Numbered from the stretch's first letter, positions 17,704 to 25,786 are shown. The stretch is DNA of 37,526 nucleotides from Anaerolineae bacterium (GCA_016928235.1 JAFGLD010000361.1:1-37526); one strand, 5' to 3'. Translations and numbers: made by a program. Notes: a model not told the origin generated them from the letters alone.

Positions 17704-17758
17704 AAACCCTAACCAAAGTTCATGATGAGCAAATGCTCATTAAAAACCTTTAGGGTTT
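17704..17758 (-). other. structured spacer between nuoL and nuoM
   Basis: An outer inverted pair, AAACCCTAA (17704-17712) and TTAGGGTTT (17750-17758), encloses an inner hairpin ATGAGC-AAAT-GCTCAT (17725-17740). In the mRNA this would form a cloverleaf-like stem right after the nuoL stop. It could act in processing, stability or partial termination. Confidence 0.5.
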
Positions 17759-17764
17759 TATCAC

Positions 17765-20002
17765 TTAACGCAAAAACAATGCCCACACAAAAACACCGAC
17801 CAGCATCAATACCCCGGCGATGGCGATCGCCATGTACTGCTGGATCCGGCCCGACTGGACATACTTGAACGAATCGCTGGTCTTGCCGATACCCTCGGCC
17901 ACGCTGTCGCCTAAGCCATTGACGACGTAGGTATCGAAGTCCTTATTGCGAAAAGCCAGCCACTCAAAGAATCGGGCGACAAAGTGCAAGAAACCGTCGA
18001 TAATCTGCTTGTCCAGCAGCAGATAGACGATCTGCTCAGATACCCATTTCGATGGGCGAACGAAGATGAGATCGTACAATTCATCGAAGTAATACTTGTT
18101 TTCGAGCAGCGTGTAGATCGGGCCAAGCACTTTCTTGAGCGGGTCCTCGTCTTCGGCCTGGAGCGGTCGACGCACATAGACCAGCCAGCCGATCAGCAAG
18201 CCGGACAGCGCGATGCCAATCGACAGCAGCACCGGCGCCCAACTGAAGGCTAATGCTTCCGGCTCTTTGAGCAGCGTCGAGCCGACGAAGTGATGGAAGA
18301 AGTTGCCGCCCAGCAGCTTACCCAGCACGGGGAAGCCCTCGTGGACACCCACATACCCGGCAAAGACGGCAAAGAAGGCCAGGACGACCAGCGGCAGGTT
18401 CATTCGCCAATCCGTCTGGGTAGCCTCCTCAGCAGCGTGAGTGCGTGGCTCGCCGGCAAAGGTCAGGCCGATCTGCCGCATGGTGTAAAAGGCGGTCAGG
18501 AAAGCCGCCGCGGCCAGCACCCAGAAGACGGTCGGGTTGTGAGCAAAGGCATCGGCCAGGATCTCGTCCTTCGACCAGAACCCGGCGGTCACGAACGGGA
18601 AGCCGGACAGCGCCAGCCCGCCGATCAGGAAGGTCCAGGCCGTCACCGGAATACGCTTCCACAGACCGCCCATGTTGAACATATCCTGAGCATCGAAGTC
18701 GATCGGGAAATGATGCCCATGATGGTGGGCATGCTCCTCGCCATGTTCGACGGCATGGATGATCGAACCACTGCCCATGAACAGGAGTGCCTTAAAAATG
18801 GCATGAGTCATCAGGTGGAAGGCAGCTGCCACATAGGCACCGATGCCCACCGCGGCCACCATGTAGCCAAGCTGGCTGATGGTTGAGTAGGCCAACACCT
18901 TCTTGACATCGCACTGGGCCACGGCAATGGTAGCCGCGAAGAGCGCCGTAAACGCGCCCACACTGGCCATCACCTGCATTGGCAAAGTCAGCGCATGGCC
19001 ATCCCATCCGGCGCTCATCAGCGGGAACATGCGGATGATCATATAAACACCGGCGGAGACCATCGTCGCGGCATGGATCATGGCACTGACGGGGGTTGGC
19101 CCCTCCATGGCATCGGGCAGCCAGGTATGCAGCGGGAACTGCGCGCTCTTGCCGATTGCGCCCATGAAGAGCAGGATGCCGATCGCCCCCGCAACGGTTA
19201 CGCCGGCCAACGCGGGCACATTCGGGAAGGCAAGTACGTTCAGGCCCTCCAGCACTTCGGGATTGTAGAGGATTTCGCGGAAGTTCAGCGTGCCGGTGAA
19301 GCTGTACAACCAGGCTATGCCGACCAACATCGGCATATCGCCGACACGGGTGGTCATGAAGGCTTTGATGCCCGCCAGCATTGGCGTGATACGCTTAGGC
19401 TGATTGGCGTAAACCCGATTGTGCCAAAAACCGATCAGCAGGTACGAGCACAGCCCCATGATTTCCCAGCCGACGAAGAGCAGCAGCAGGTTATCGGCCA
19501 GCGAGAGAATCAGCATGGCGCCGGCAAACAGCGCGATGAAAGCCATGAAGCGCGCTTTCCAGGCTGTTGCATCGAACTTCTTGAGCTTACGTCCGGCAGT
19601 ATCGACCGCATCGTGATCGCCCTCCCCCGTCACCTCTGTCCAATACGATCCGGAGGCCATGTAGCCGGTCGAGTAGATGAAGATCATGGTAGCCGTCAGC
19701 GGAACAAAGAACAGCATCACCGCGCCAAGCGGATCGACCAGCACGCCCATCCTGAGACTGTCGGTTACCGCATCGCCCAACGGCAACCAGACCAGGCCGG
19801 CCGTGAGCGGTTCTTCACCCAGGTGTGGGGTAGTGAGCGCCAGGTACAACAGGATACCTGCCAACACCCAGGTAAACAGAATAGCAACCATCGCGACAAT
19901 ATCGCTGGCGAGCTTACTGTGGCGCGTAAACAGCAAGATGATGAAAAACGCCAGCAGCGGCGAGGCTGGAATCAGAAAAGCAATAAGGCCAATGTTTTCC
20001 AT
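17765..20002 (-). CDS. nuoL: NADH-quinone oxidoreductase subunit L with extended lateral helix
   Basis: Distal antiporter-like subunit of complex I, 745 residues against 613 in E. coli. The core charges are in place: TM5 E180 (FVGWEIMGLCSYLLIGFWHN), TM7 K285 (GAIGKSAQFPLHTWLPDAME) and K404. Extra segments are an acidic and polar loop at ~122-147 and a histidine-rich loop at 416-431 (HAHHHGHH). The C-terminal region that forms the long lateral helix is lengthened. Between FVRP (647-650) and the final helix starting SGRIQQY (717) there are 66 residues, about 25-30 more than in the E. coli and Rhodobacter proteins as I remember them. That fits a membrane arm containing one more antiporter-like subunit. 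The start is the ATG at 20000-20002. Confidence 0.95.
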   Translation of the reverse strand: MENIGLIAFLIPASPLLAFFIILLFTRHSKLASDIVAMVAILFTWVLAGILLYLALTTPHLGEEPLTAGLVWLPLGDAVTDSLRMGVLVDPLGAVMLFFVPLTATMIFIYSTGYMASGSYWTEVTGEGDHDAVDTAGRKLKKFDATAWKARFMAFIALFAGAMLILSLADNLLLLFVGWEIMGLCSYLLIGFWHNRVYANQPKRITPMLAGIKAFMTTRVGDMPMLVGIAWLYSFTGTLNFREILYNPEVLEGLNVLAFPNVPALAGVTVAGAIGILLFMGAIGKSAQFPLHTWLPDAMEGPTPVSAMIHAATMVSAGVYMIIRMFPLMSAGWDGHALTLPMQVMASVGAFTALFAATIAVAQCDVKKVLAYSTISQLGYMVAAVGIGAYVAAAFHLMTHAIFKALLFMGSGSIIHAVEHGEEHAHHHGHHFPIDFDAQDMFNMGGLWKRIPVTAWTFLIGGLALSGFPFVTAGFWSKDEILADAFAHNPTVFWVLAAAAFLTAFYTMRQIGLTFAGEPRTHAAEEATQTDWRMNLPLVVLAFFAVFAGYVGVHEGFPVLGKLLGGNFFHHFVGSTLLKEPEALAFSWAPVLLSIGIALSGLLIGWLVYVRRPLQAEDEDPLKKVLGPIYTLLENKYYFDELYDLIFVRPSKWVSEQIVYLLLDKQIIDGFLHFVARFFEWLAFRNKDFDTYVVNGLGDSVAEGIGKTSDSFKYVQSGRIQQYMAIAIAGVLMLVGVFVWALFLR

Positions 20003-20018
20003 AGGTATATTTCCCTGC

Positions 20019-20327
20019 TTACCACTTCAACATGTCGATCTCTTTGGCGACAACTGTCTCGCGAGCACGGTAGATCGAGATGATCAGCGCCAGGCCAACT
20101 GCTGCCTCCGCGGCCGCGACGGTGAATACAAAGATAGCAAATGCCTGACCGTTCAGGTTTTCGGGAGCCATATAGCGCCAGAAAGCCACCAGGTTGATGT
20201 TGACCGCGTTGAGCATCAGCTCGATGCTCATGATGATAGCGACCATGTTACGCCGGGCCAGGACACCATAGACGCCCAGGGCAAACATTCCGGCCGCAAC
20301 CAGAAGATACCAATGTAATGGGATCAT
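20019..20327 (-). CDS. nuoK: NADH-quinone oxidoreductase subunit K
   Basis: Small three-helix membrane subunit of complex I, 102 residues. It has the family start ([21 protein letters not shown]) and the two buried glutamates needed for coupling, E36 in [13 protein letters not shown] and E74 in [12 protein letters not shown]. An ATG two codons earlier (20333) has GGAG almost touching it, while the ATG at 20325-20327 has it seven bases away and matches the family N-terminus, so the latter is chosen. It lies 16 bases before nuoL. Confidence 0.95.
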   Translation of the reverse strand: MIPLHWYLLVAAGMFALGVYGVLARRNMVAIIMSIELMLNAVNINLVAFWRYMAPENLNGQAFAIFVFTVAAAEAAVGLALIISIYRARETVVAKEIDMLKW

Positions 20328-20363
20328 GCTCATTCTCCACGACAGACAAACCGGATCTTGTCT

Positions 20364-20870
20364 CTATTTACGGGCTACAACAATCGCTCCGATCATGGCG
20401 GCTAACAACAAGACAGAAGCCACCTCGAAGGGTACCAGGTAAGCCTCCATCCCCTCATAGCTGACCAGGGCCATCCCCAGCCGGGTCAGGCTATCATCCG
20501 GCACGCCGGCAACGGGAAATTTGCCGGCAAACCGATCCATAATCACGAAACCGAGTGTGGCAGCCAACAATAATCCGACGAGCGCGGACAGGGGCCACTG
20601 CCGGTTGGCGCTTTCGACTCCCATGATGCGCCGCGTTACCATGATGGTAATGGCAATCAAAACCGAAATCGCGCCCACATAGATCAGCACCTGAACAGCA
20701 GCCAGGAAGGGCGCTTCGAGCAAAACAAACAATCCGGCAGCCCCAAACAATGCCAAAATCAGATATAAGGCTGCGTGAAACAGGTTACGGTTCGTCACCA
20801 CTCCCAGGCTGCCGCCCAGGGTAAAAGCTGCCATGATGAAAAAGGCGATAGTAACAGGAGTAATTACCAT
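20364..20870 (-). CDS. nuoJ: NADH-quinone oxidoreductase subunit J
   Basis: Five-helix membrane subunit of complex I, 168 residues. Family features include FHAALYLILALFGAAGLFVLL in the second and third helices and VQVLIYVGAISVLI, the pi-bulge helix segment close to the quinone-coupling zone. The start is the ATG at 20868-20870 with AAGGGA upstream. It sits 25 bases after nuoH and 36 before nuoK, the usual order H-(I)-J-K but without nuoI, which is missing here. Confidence 0.95.
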   Translation of the reverse strand: MVITPVTIAFFIMAAFTLGGSLGVVTNRNLFHAALYLILALFGAAGLFVLLEAPFLAAVQVLIYVGAISVLIAITIMVTRRIMGVESANRQWPLSALVGLLLAATLGFVIMDRFAGKFPVAGVPDDSLTRLGMALVSYEGMEAYLVPFEVASVLLLAAMIGAIVVARK

Positions 20871-20895
20871 AGATAGTTTCCCTTACGCTACAACA

Positions 20896-22137
20896 CTATC
20901 GAGTTGCCATCCCCGCCTCGACGGATGCCGGGTGTTCGGCAGCAGTCTGGTGCCGGCGCTCACGGCGACCAACAAGAGCAATCCACCCAATAGCAACCAG
21001 CCCAACGACCAGATTGACCGCCAACAAGATACCTGCGCGGGGCAACATATCGGCCGGTGTTGCCATCGACAGATAGTTCGGGAATCGGTTTATCAGAAGT
21101 ATCTGGGCAATCTTGTCGACCAGGGTCGTGAGCACGATCAGGATCAGCGCCAGCGGGATCAAGAACTTCCAGCAGAAAGACATCACATGATCGATCCGAA
21201 TGCGGGGGAGTGTGCCTCGCGACCAGATGCTGAAGAAGTAAACCACGTAGATCTTGATGGCAAGATAAATGAAGCCAAGCGTAGGATACTGCTCCGCCCC
21301 CGGACCACGCCAACCACCCAGAAATAATGTAGCTACCAGCGCGCACATAGTAAATGCATGCGCCCACTCAGCAGCGTAGAACATGGCAAAGGCAAAGCCA
21401 CTGTATTCGGTCTGGTATCCGGCAACGATCTCCGACTCGGCCTCCAGCAGATCGAAGGGCGAGCGACCGATTTCGGCCGTCATGGCGATCAGGAAGATGA
21501 ACGCCGCCAGCGGCATCGAGAACACATACCAGATCGACTGAGCAGCGGCGATCTCCCCCATTCGCATCGAGCCGGACAACAAGACGGGCACCAGCAGCAT
21601 CAGGATCATGGGAACTTCATAGCTGACCAGCATGGCAACCGCGCGGAAAGCACCCAGGAGCGCATATTTATTATTGCTGCTCCAGCCTGCCAGAAGAACA
21701 GCCATGATCCCCAGGGAGCTCACTGCCACAAAGTACAGAACACCGATGTTGACATCGGTACCAATTGTTTTGCCGGTAAAGGGAATGACTGCCCAGACCA
21801 GAATCACGCTGGCCACCATCAGGATCGGCGCAAGGAAGAAGGGGACGAGATCGGCCCCGGATGGGATAATGATCTCTTTGGTTAACAGCTTGGTCAGATC
21901 GGCGACAGTCTGGAAAATACCGTAAGGTCCCACACGGTTTGGCCCAATACGATCCTGGATACGACCCAGCACCTTGCGCTCAAGCCAGATATTGAATATC
22001 AGGATCAGCAGCACACAGGTTGCCAGGACGGCTGCAGCCAGGAATGTGATGATGGCATCTGCCACAACTTGGTCGGCGCCCAACCCGATCAAAAGGCTCA
22101 ACAGAAAGTTGTAAATGGTAGTAAAGATATCGCCCAT
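20896..22137 (-). CDS. nuoH: NADH-quinone oxidoreductase subunit H
   Basis: Membrane subunit that forms the quinone site at the junction of both arms, 413 residues. Diagnostic blocks are ERKVLGRIQDRIGPNRVGP after the first helix, and SPFDLLEAESEIVAGYQTEY, the acidic loop near the quinone tunnel. The C-terminus is longer than in E. coli (about 90 residues more overall) and adds a ninth helix (AGILLAVNLVVGLVAIGWIAL) plus a charged tail. The start is the ATG at 22135-22137 with AAGGAA upstream. The 163-base gap to nuoA holds a terminator-like hairpin where nuoB, nuoC and nuoD would normally be. Confidence 0.95.
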   Translation of the reverse strand: MGDIFTTIYNFLLSLLIGLGADQVVADAIITFLAAAVLATCVLLILIFNIWLERKVLGRIQDRIGPNRVGPYGIFQTVADLTKLLTKEIIIPSGADLVPFFLAPILMVASVILVWAVIPFTGKTIGTDVNIGVLYFVAVSSLGIMAVLLAGWSSNNKYALLGAFRAVAMLVSYEVPMILMLLVPVLLSGSMRMGEIAAAQSIWYVFSMPLAAFIFLIAMTAEIGRSPFDLLEAESEIVAGYQTEYSGFAFAMFYAAEWAHAFTMCALVATLFLGGWRGPGAEQYPTLGFIYLAIKIYVVYFFSIWSRGTLPRIRIDHVMSFCWKFLIPLALILIVLTTLVDKIAQILLINRFPNYLSMATPADMLPRAGILLAVNLVVGLVAIGWIALVGRRERRHQTAAEHPASVEAGMATR

Positions 22138-22252
22138 TCAGAACTTGTTCCTTAATGTAAGCAGCTCATCTGTAGTTGCCGGCTATTGGTCATCCGTTTT
22201 AGTGTGTATAAGCGATGAGCGACAAGAACCGGCACTCACTGACAAACTCCTC

Positions 22253-22289
22253 AAACCAAAAGCTGATAGCTCCACTACCGCTATCAGCT
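22253..22289 (-). terminator. terminator or attenuator between nuoA and nuoH
   Basis: A perfect 10-bp stem, AGCTGATAGC (22261-22270) and GCTATCAGCT (22280-22289), with a 9-base loop. On the minus strand it is followed by TTTGGTTT. It begins 11 bases after the nuoA stop. It could end part of the nuoA transcripts and lower or separate expression of nuoH-N. A weak promoter for nuoH (TTGTCG, 18 bases, TAAAAC) may lie in the same gap. Confidence 0.65.
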
Positions 22290-22300
22290 CTGCTCGATGG

Positions 22301-22654
22301 TTACACCCACTCCAGGGCACCCTTCCGCCAGGCATATAGAAGTGCCTCGGCAAGGGTCACAATAAACACAATCCCGGCGACAACGCCAAACAATGAAAGC
22401 TGGCCATAAGCCACCGCCCAGGGATACAAGAACACAACCTCTATATCAAACACCAGGAAAACCAGGGCAAAGATGTAATATTGGACATCAAACTGCACCC
22501 ATGTATCCCCCACCGTCTCGACACCGCACTCGTACGTGCTGTTCTTGAGTGGGTTGGGCTTGCGAGGTCCCAGGATACGCCCTGCAAGGATCGGGACAGC
22601 CGGAAGGATCAGCGAGATAACGAAGAGCAGCGCGATAAATGTCCATTCACCCAT
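22301..22654 (-). CDS. nuoA: NADH-quinone oxidoreductase subunit A
   Basis: Three-helix membrane subunit of complex I near the quinone site, 117 residues. It has the conserved STYECGVETVGD loop, which closes over the quinone cavity, and FDIEVVFLYPWAV in the third segment. The start is the ATG at 22652-22654 with GGAGAG upstream. In most genomes nuoB, nuoC and nuoD follow directly; here the next gene is nuoH, after a hairpin. Confidence 0.95.
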   Translation of the reverse strand: MGEWTFIALLFVISLILPAVPILAGRILGPRKPNPLKNSTYECGVETVGDTWVQFDVQYYIFALVFLVFDIEVVFLYPWAVAYGQLSLFGVVAGIVFIVTLAEALLYAWRKGALEWV

Positions 22655-22707
22655 GAGGGATCTCTCCTGGCATCAACCTGATTGTTCTTTCGACAGGCAA
22701 CAGCCCT

Positions 22708-22732
22708 AAAAAACCACCAGCATAGCTGGTGG
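22708..22732 (-). terminator. rho-independent terminator of the beta-propeller lipoprotein gene
   Basis: On the minus strand the 8-bp stem CCACCAGC/GCTGGTGG (22714-22721 and 22725-22732, 3-base loop) is followed by TTTTTT (22708-22713). It lies 88 bases after the lipoprotein stop and 54 before the nuoA start, so the nuo promoter must lie in the short stretch 22655-22707 or overlap the hairpin. Confidence 0.8.
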
Positions 22733-22820
22733 GCTGTGAAGATTGCCGCCGAAGTATAACACTCTCTCCCCTTGGAAAGCAAAGTCACGTATTCATTCAT
22801 CTAAACATTCGGCGGTTCGC

Positions 22821-24002
22821 TCAACGACCGCCAATGACCAGCGGCATCTCGCCAAAAGCCAGCATCTGCCCTGGCGAGCCGTCGAGAGGCAGCAGCCATA
22901 GTGACGGCCCAGCCTCGCCGGGCATCCAACGCTGAACCACGACACCATCCTCCCCGTGCCACACGATCATCATGTCGTCCGCGCCCGGCTGTGGCGCCAA
23001 AGCCGTGACCTGATAAACCCCACTGGCATCAGGCTGAAGTAGAACAGCCTGTCCAATTCCACCCTGGTCGGTTTGAGTGACCTGGAGCGCAACGATGCGA
23101 ACAGCGTCAGGCGCAAATCGCGCTGACCAGAACACGCCCTGTGTTGTCTCTGGAGAGATCCTGACAATGTCGATGATAGCGCCTGGCGGCCGGGGCATCG
23201 TTCCCTGGTACAGCGATACATCAGAAGACATCGCCTCCGATTGTCTAAACAACAGCACCTTCGTCTGATCAGTTGATACGTCCCACAGCCCATAGCCATC
23301 GGCCAAGATCATGGTCTCGCCACTAGACGGTGTTAGCAATAACCAGCTGCCGGGATCATCACTGTTGGCCACCATGCGGCGAACAGCCAGCAAGTCAGAG
23401 CCAAAAGTAAAACCGGGAAAGTAGATCGCGGGATCGACGGTCATACTTGTCTCACGCAGCACCTGTGGAGGTGTCCCAGACGCTATATCTACTCGCCAGA
23501 TGCGATTGGCCACCATTAAGCCTTCCGCATCGAATTCAGCCTCGGCGTACAGCAGGCTATCGCTGTCCGTTGCCCAAACAAGCGAGTCGCAACTACCGGA
23601 GAGCGTCTCCGCAATCGCGGTCGGCTGTCCCTCGCTGACATCGAGCATCATCACCTGCTGCGAGGCAACGGTAAAAGCCACATACCGGCTGCTGGGGGAA
23701 AGTACCAGTGAGCGCAGCACCGTTCCCGCCGGGAGAGCAGTCAACTGCCGCTCATTGCCAGCCGCCCCTACAGTCCATAATTGCCCATCCCGGGCAAAGA
23801 CGATCTCGCCCTGACCGGCTCCCGAATTGAGCTCGGAAGGCTCCTCGGAAATGTTATCGGTATCAAGGGCAGGGTCGGGCTGGAGTACCGACGCCGGTGG
23901 TGGCGGTGGTGTGATCGGCTCACCAACAAAGAGGTTGCACCCCGACAGAAAACAAACCGCCAGCAGCACCCACAACATAGTGACACGTTTAAGCATTTTC
24001 AT
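22821..24002 (-). CDS. beta-propeller (PD40/TolB-like) lipoprotein
   Basis: A 393-residue predicted lipoprotein. The signal peptide MKMLKRVTMLWVLLAVCFLS is followed by G21-C22 of the lipobox LSGC. A proline-rich linker follows, then a series of blade-like repeats typical of WD40/PD40 propellers: GQLWTVGAAGNERQLTALPA, SPSSRYVAFTVASQQVMMLD, then segments with RIWRVDIASG and SSDVSLYQG. Such proteins usually sit on the outer face of the membrane and bind partners or small ligands; no enzymatic motif is visible. The start is the ATG at 24000-24002 with GAGG eight bases away. It is upstream of nuoA but has its own terminator, so a link to complex I is not indicated. Confidence 0.8.
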   Translation of the reverse strand: MKMLKRVTMLWVLLAVCFLSGCNLFVGEPITPPPPPASVLQPDPALDTDNISEEPSELNSGAGQGEIVFARDGQLWTVGAAGNERQLTALPAGTVLRSLVLSPSSRYVAFTVASQQVMMLDVSEGQPTAIAETLSGSCDSLVWATDSDSLLYAEAEFDAEGLMVANRIWRVDIASGTPPQVLRETSMTVDPAIYFPGFTFGSDLLAVRRMVANSDDPGSWLLLTPSSGETMILADGYGLWDVSTDQTKVLLFRQSEAMSSDVSLYQGTMPRPPGAIIDIVRISPETTQGVFWSARFAPDAVRIVALQVTQTDQGGIGQAVLLQPDASGVYQVTALAPQPGADDMMIVWHGEDGVVVQRWMPGEAGPSLWLLPLDGSPGQMLAFGEMPLVIGGR

Positions 24003-24174
24003 GTTTGATTCCTCAAGACCAAGACGAATACCCTAGAGGATCGTAACATAGAACACTCAGAGAGCAAAGCGATCAGAGGCTGCTCCGGCTTTGAAAATAT
24101 CCGCTTCATAAAGAGAGGGGCCACACGATAACAACATGGTACCCGCCAAGCTTGTCACAAGCGCGGCAGTAGAT

Positions 24175-24197
24175 CCCCACCTGTGGGGTGACCCCAC
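24175..24197. other. two mutually exclusive hairpins sharing one arm
   Basis: CCCCAC (24175-24180), GTGGGG (24183-24188) and CCCCAC (24192-24197) are arranged so that the middle arm can pair with either neighbour. This is seen directly. It may be a protein-binding site with dyad symmetry; no coding start follows closely enough to claim an attenuator. Confidence 0.45.
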
Positions 24198-24342
24198 TTG
24201 CAGGGTAATGGCAGCAACTGTCGCTATGAGTTAAAATGGGGTACTGATTTTATAGGTGGCACCCGGCATGCCTGTCCGGACAATCGCTTCCGCTCATCTT
24301 GTGCAAAAACTTCCCTGGAGCACTATCATTCTTACCGCTATT

Positions 24343-24385
24343 TGATCCTCCGGTGATCCTCCGGTGATCTTCCGATCATCCTCCG
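24343..24385 (+). repeat. 11-bp tandem repeats upstream of the FemX-like gene
   Basis: TGATCCTCCGG occurs twice in perfect tandem (24343-24353, 24354-24364), then as two degenerate units (to 24385). A last related piece, TGATCCTCC, lies near 24404. An 11-bp period places the units on one face of the helix, as expected for a cooperative regulator site about 150 bases before the gene. Replication slippage is the plain alternative. Confidence 0.65.
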
Positions 24386-24502
24386 ATCTCACCGGGATGG
24401 GTGTGATCCTCCTCCCTGGCAGCCAATCATCCTTCGGCAATACCGGATAGCCCGCCGTACCAAACCGCGGAGTATTCACTGTGCCAACCATGCGGGATTG
24501 TC

Positions 24503-24508
24503 TATAAT
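24503..24508 (+). promoter_or_regulatory. probable -10 box of the FemX-like gene
   Basis: A perfect TATAAT with a start expected near 24515, about 25 bases before the GTG codon. No good -35 lies at 17 bases (TGTGCC), so activation by a factor bound upstream is possible. Confidence 0.45.
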
Positions 24509-24539
24509 CAGGAGATCAGCACAGTAAAGGAGCACCGTC

Positions 24540-25607
24540 GTGACCGTCGAAATTGTTCATCCATCACTTGAACATTGGCAAAGTTTTGTCGAAGCCCAGT
24601 CCGGGAACTTTCTACAAACTGCTTACTGGGCAAAATTGAAATGCGGTTCCAATGATTGGGACTACGAACTCATTGCATTAGAACAACACGGACAGATCAT
24701 CGCCGGAGCCCTGGTGCTATACAGACAATTGCCATTGGGTTTTGGGACAATTGCCTACATACCACGTGGGCCCGTCATCGATTGGCGCAATGAAGGGCTG
24801 ACCATGAAGCTGTTGGCCGAAATCGATGCGGCCGCGCGCCGGCGACAGGCCATTTTGTTGAAGGTCGAGCCTGATACAGAAGACTCGTCTGCTATGCGAG
24901 AACAGTTATCCGGCCTTGGATTAAGAGCATCGATGCATACCATCCAACCTCAGAGCACGATTCTAGTCGACACAACCGGGACTGAGGAGGATATCCTGGC
25001 CCGCATGAACCAGGGCGCGCGCCGCAAAATCCGTACTGCTGAGAAACGTGATGTGGAAACCCGGCATGGTAACACAGATGACATAGCCTCGTTTTTCGAG
25101 ATCATGAAGATCACCTCACAGCGCGACAAGATTGGTATACGAAATCAAGAATACTATCACAGAACCCTTGACATCTTTGGGCCCAATCACGCCACACTTA
25201 TCTTGGCCTCCCACCAGGGCCACGATCTGGGTGGCCTCATCGCGCTTGCACTAGGCCCACGAGCATGGTATCTATACGGCGCATCCTCCAACGACGAGCG
25301 CGAGCGCATGCCCAACTATGCTGTGCAATGGGAAGCACTCCGCTGGGCGCGTGAGCGCGGCTGTAACGAATATGATTTGTGGGGCATTCCGGATGCCGAT
25401 GAGAAAACACTTGAAGCCCAATTCCAACATCGTCGAGATGGGATGTGGGGATTATATGGGTTTAAACGCAGTTTTGGGGGAAGAATCTGGCGAACAGTAG
25501 GCGCATGGGACAGACCCTACAATCTGTTGATTTATGCCGCCTATCAGATCGCGACAAAAATGCGGTATTGGTGGCAAAACAGAAGGCATATCACAACAAC
25601 ACAATAA
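24540..25607 (+). CDS. FemAB/FemX-family aminoacyl transferase, first copy
   Basis: A 355-residue protein with two GNAT-like lobes of the FemAB family, which adds amino acids from aminoacyl-tRNA to the peptidoglycan stem peptide of lipid II. Visible blocks are NFLQTAYWAKLK at the N-terminus, IAYIPRGPVIDWRN, MNQGARRKIRTAEKRDVE and, in the second lobe, AWYLYGASSNDERERMPNYA then WEALRWARERGCNEYDLWGI and the C-terminal FKRSFGG. The start is GTG at 24540 with AGGAG eight bases before it. A paralogue lies at 31507. The amino acid added and the position are unknown; related proteins can also modify other acceptors. Confidence 0.88.
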   Translation: MTVEIVHPSLEHWQSFVEAQSGNFLQTAYWAKLKCGSNDWDYELIALEQHGQIIAGALVLYRQLPLGFGTIAYIPRGPVIDWRNEGLTMKLLAEIDAAARRRQAILLKVEPDTEDSSAMREQLSGLGLRASMHTIQPQSTILVDTTGTEEDILARMNQGARRKIRTAEKRDVETRHGNTDDIASFFEIMKITSQRDKIGIRNQEYYHRTLDIFGPNHATLILASHQGHDLGGLIALALGPRAWYLYGASSNDERERMPNYAVQWEALRWARERGCNEYDLWGIPDADEKTLEAQFQHRRDGMWGLYGFKRSFGGRIWRTVGAWDRPYNLLIYAAYQIATKMRYWWQNRRHITTTQ

Positions 25608-25631
25608 CATCAAATTCGCGCCCCATCGATC

Positions 25632-25661
25632 TTGGTTCATCATAGGAGTAAGTGCTATAAT
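25632..25661 (+). promoter_or_regulatory. probable extended -10 promoter of the TPR gene
   Basis: TGCTATAAT (ending 25661) is an extended -10 box with perfect TATAAT at 25656-25661. TTGGTT at 25632-25637 is a weak -35 with an 18-base spacer. The predicted leader is about 120 bases. Confidence 0.5.
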
Positions 25662-25764
25662 CTGCCGGATTGTAGCTCCAAGGCTTTTGGAATAACCTGA
25701 ATAGGTTGACCTTGCGCATACTGACCACTCAGAATGGGTCTTGTTGCAAATTGCAGTCTTATTT

Positions 25765-25784
25765 GAGTAACTGAGAGTAACTGA
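25765..25784 (+). repeat. 10-bp tandem duplication just before the TPR gene start
   Basis: GAGTAACTGA occurs twice in perfect tandem (25765-25774 and 25775-25784), ending two bases before the TTG start codon. It occupies the place of the ribosome binding site; the only purine-rich piece is GAGAG at the junction. Confidence 0.6.
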
Positions 25785-25786
25785 TC

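Larger units (their letters stand above)
24003..24539. other. 537-bp divergent intergenic region
   Basis: No convincing gene; the open frames are short. It separates the minus-strand lipoprotein gene from the plus-strand FemX-like gene and so must hold both promoters. Noted inside: alternative hairpins at 24175-24197, 11-bp tandem repeats at 24343-24385, and a TATAAT box at 24503-24508. Confidence 0.6.

Noticed and set aside
16925-17725. A 266-residue plus-strand open frame opposite nuoM
   Set aside because: Antisense to the canonical nuoM, very rich in Gln, Asp and Arg, without any recognisable motif.
18995-20083. A 362-residue plus-strand open frame opposite nuoL
   Set aside because: It is antisense to a complete, well-conserved nuoL. 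Its composition (many Gln, His, Arg, Asp) is typical of a shadow frame in GC3-rich coding DNA.
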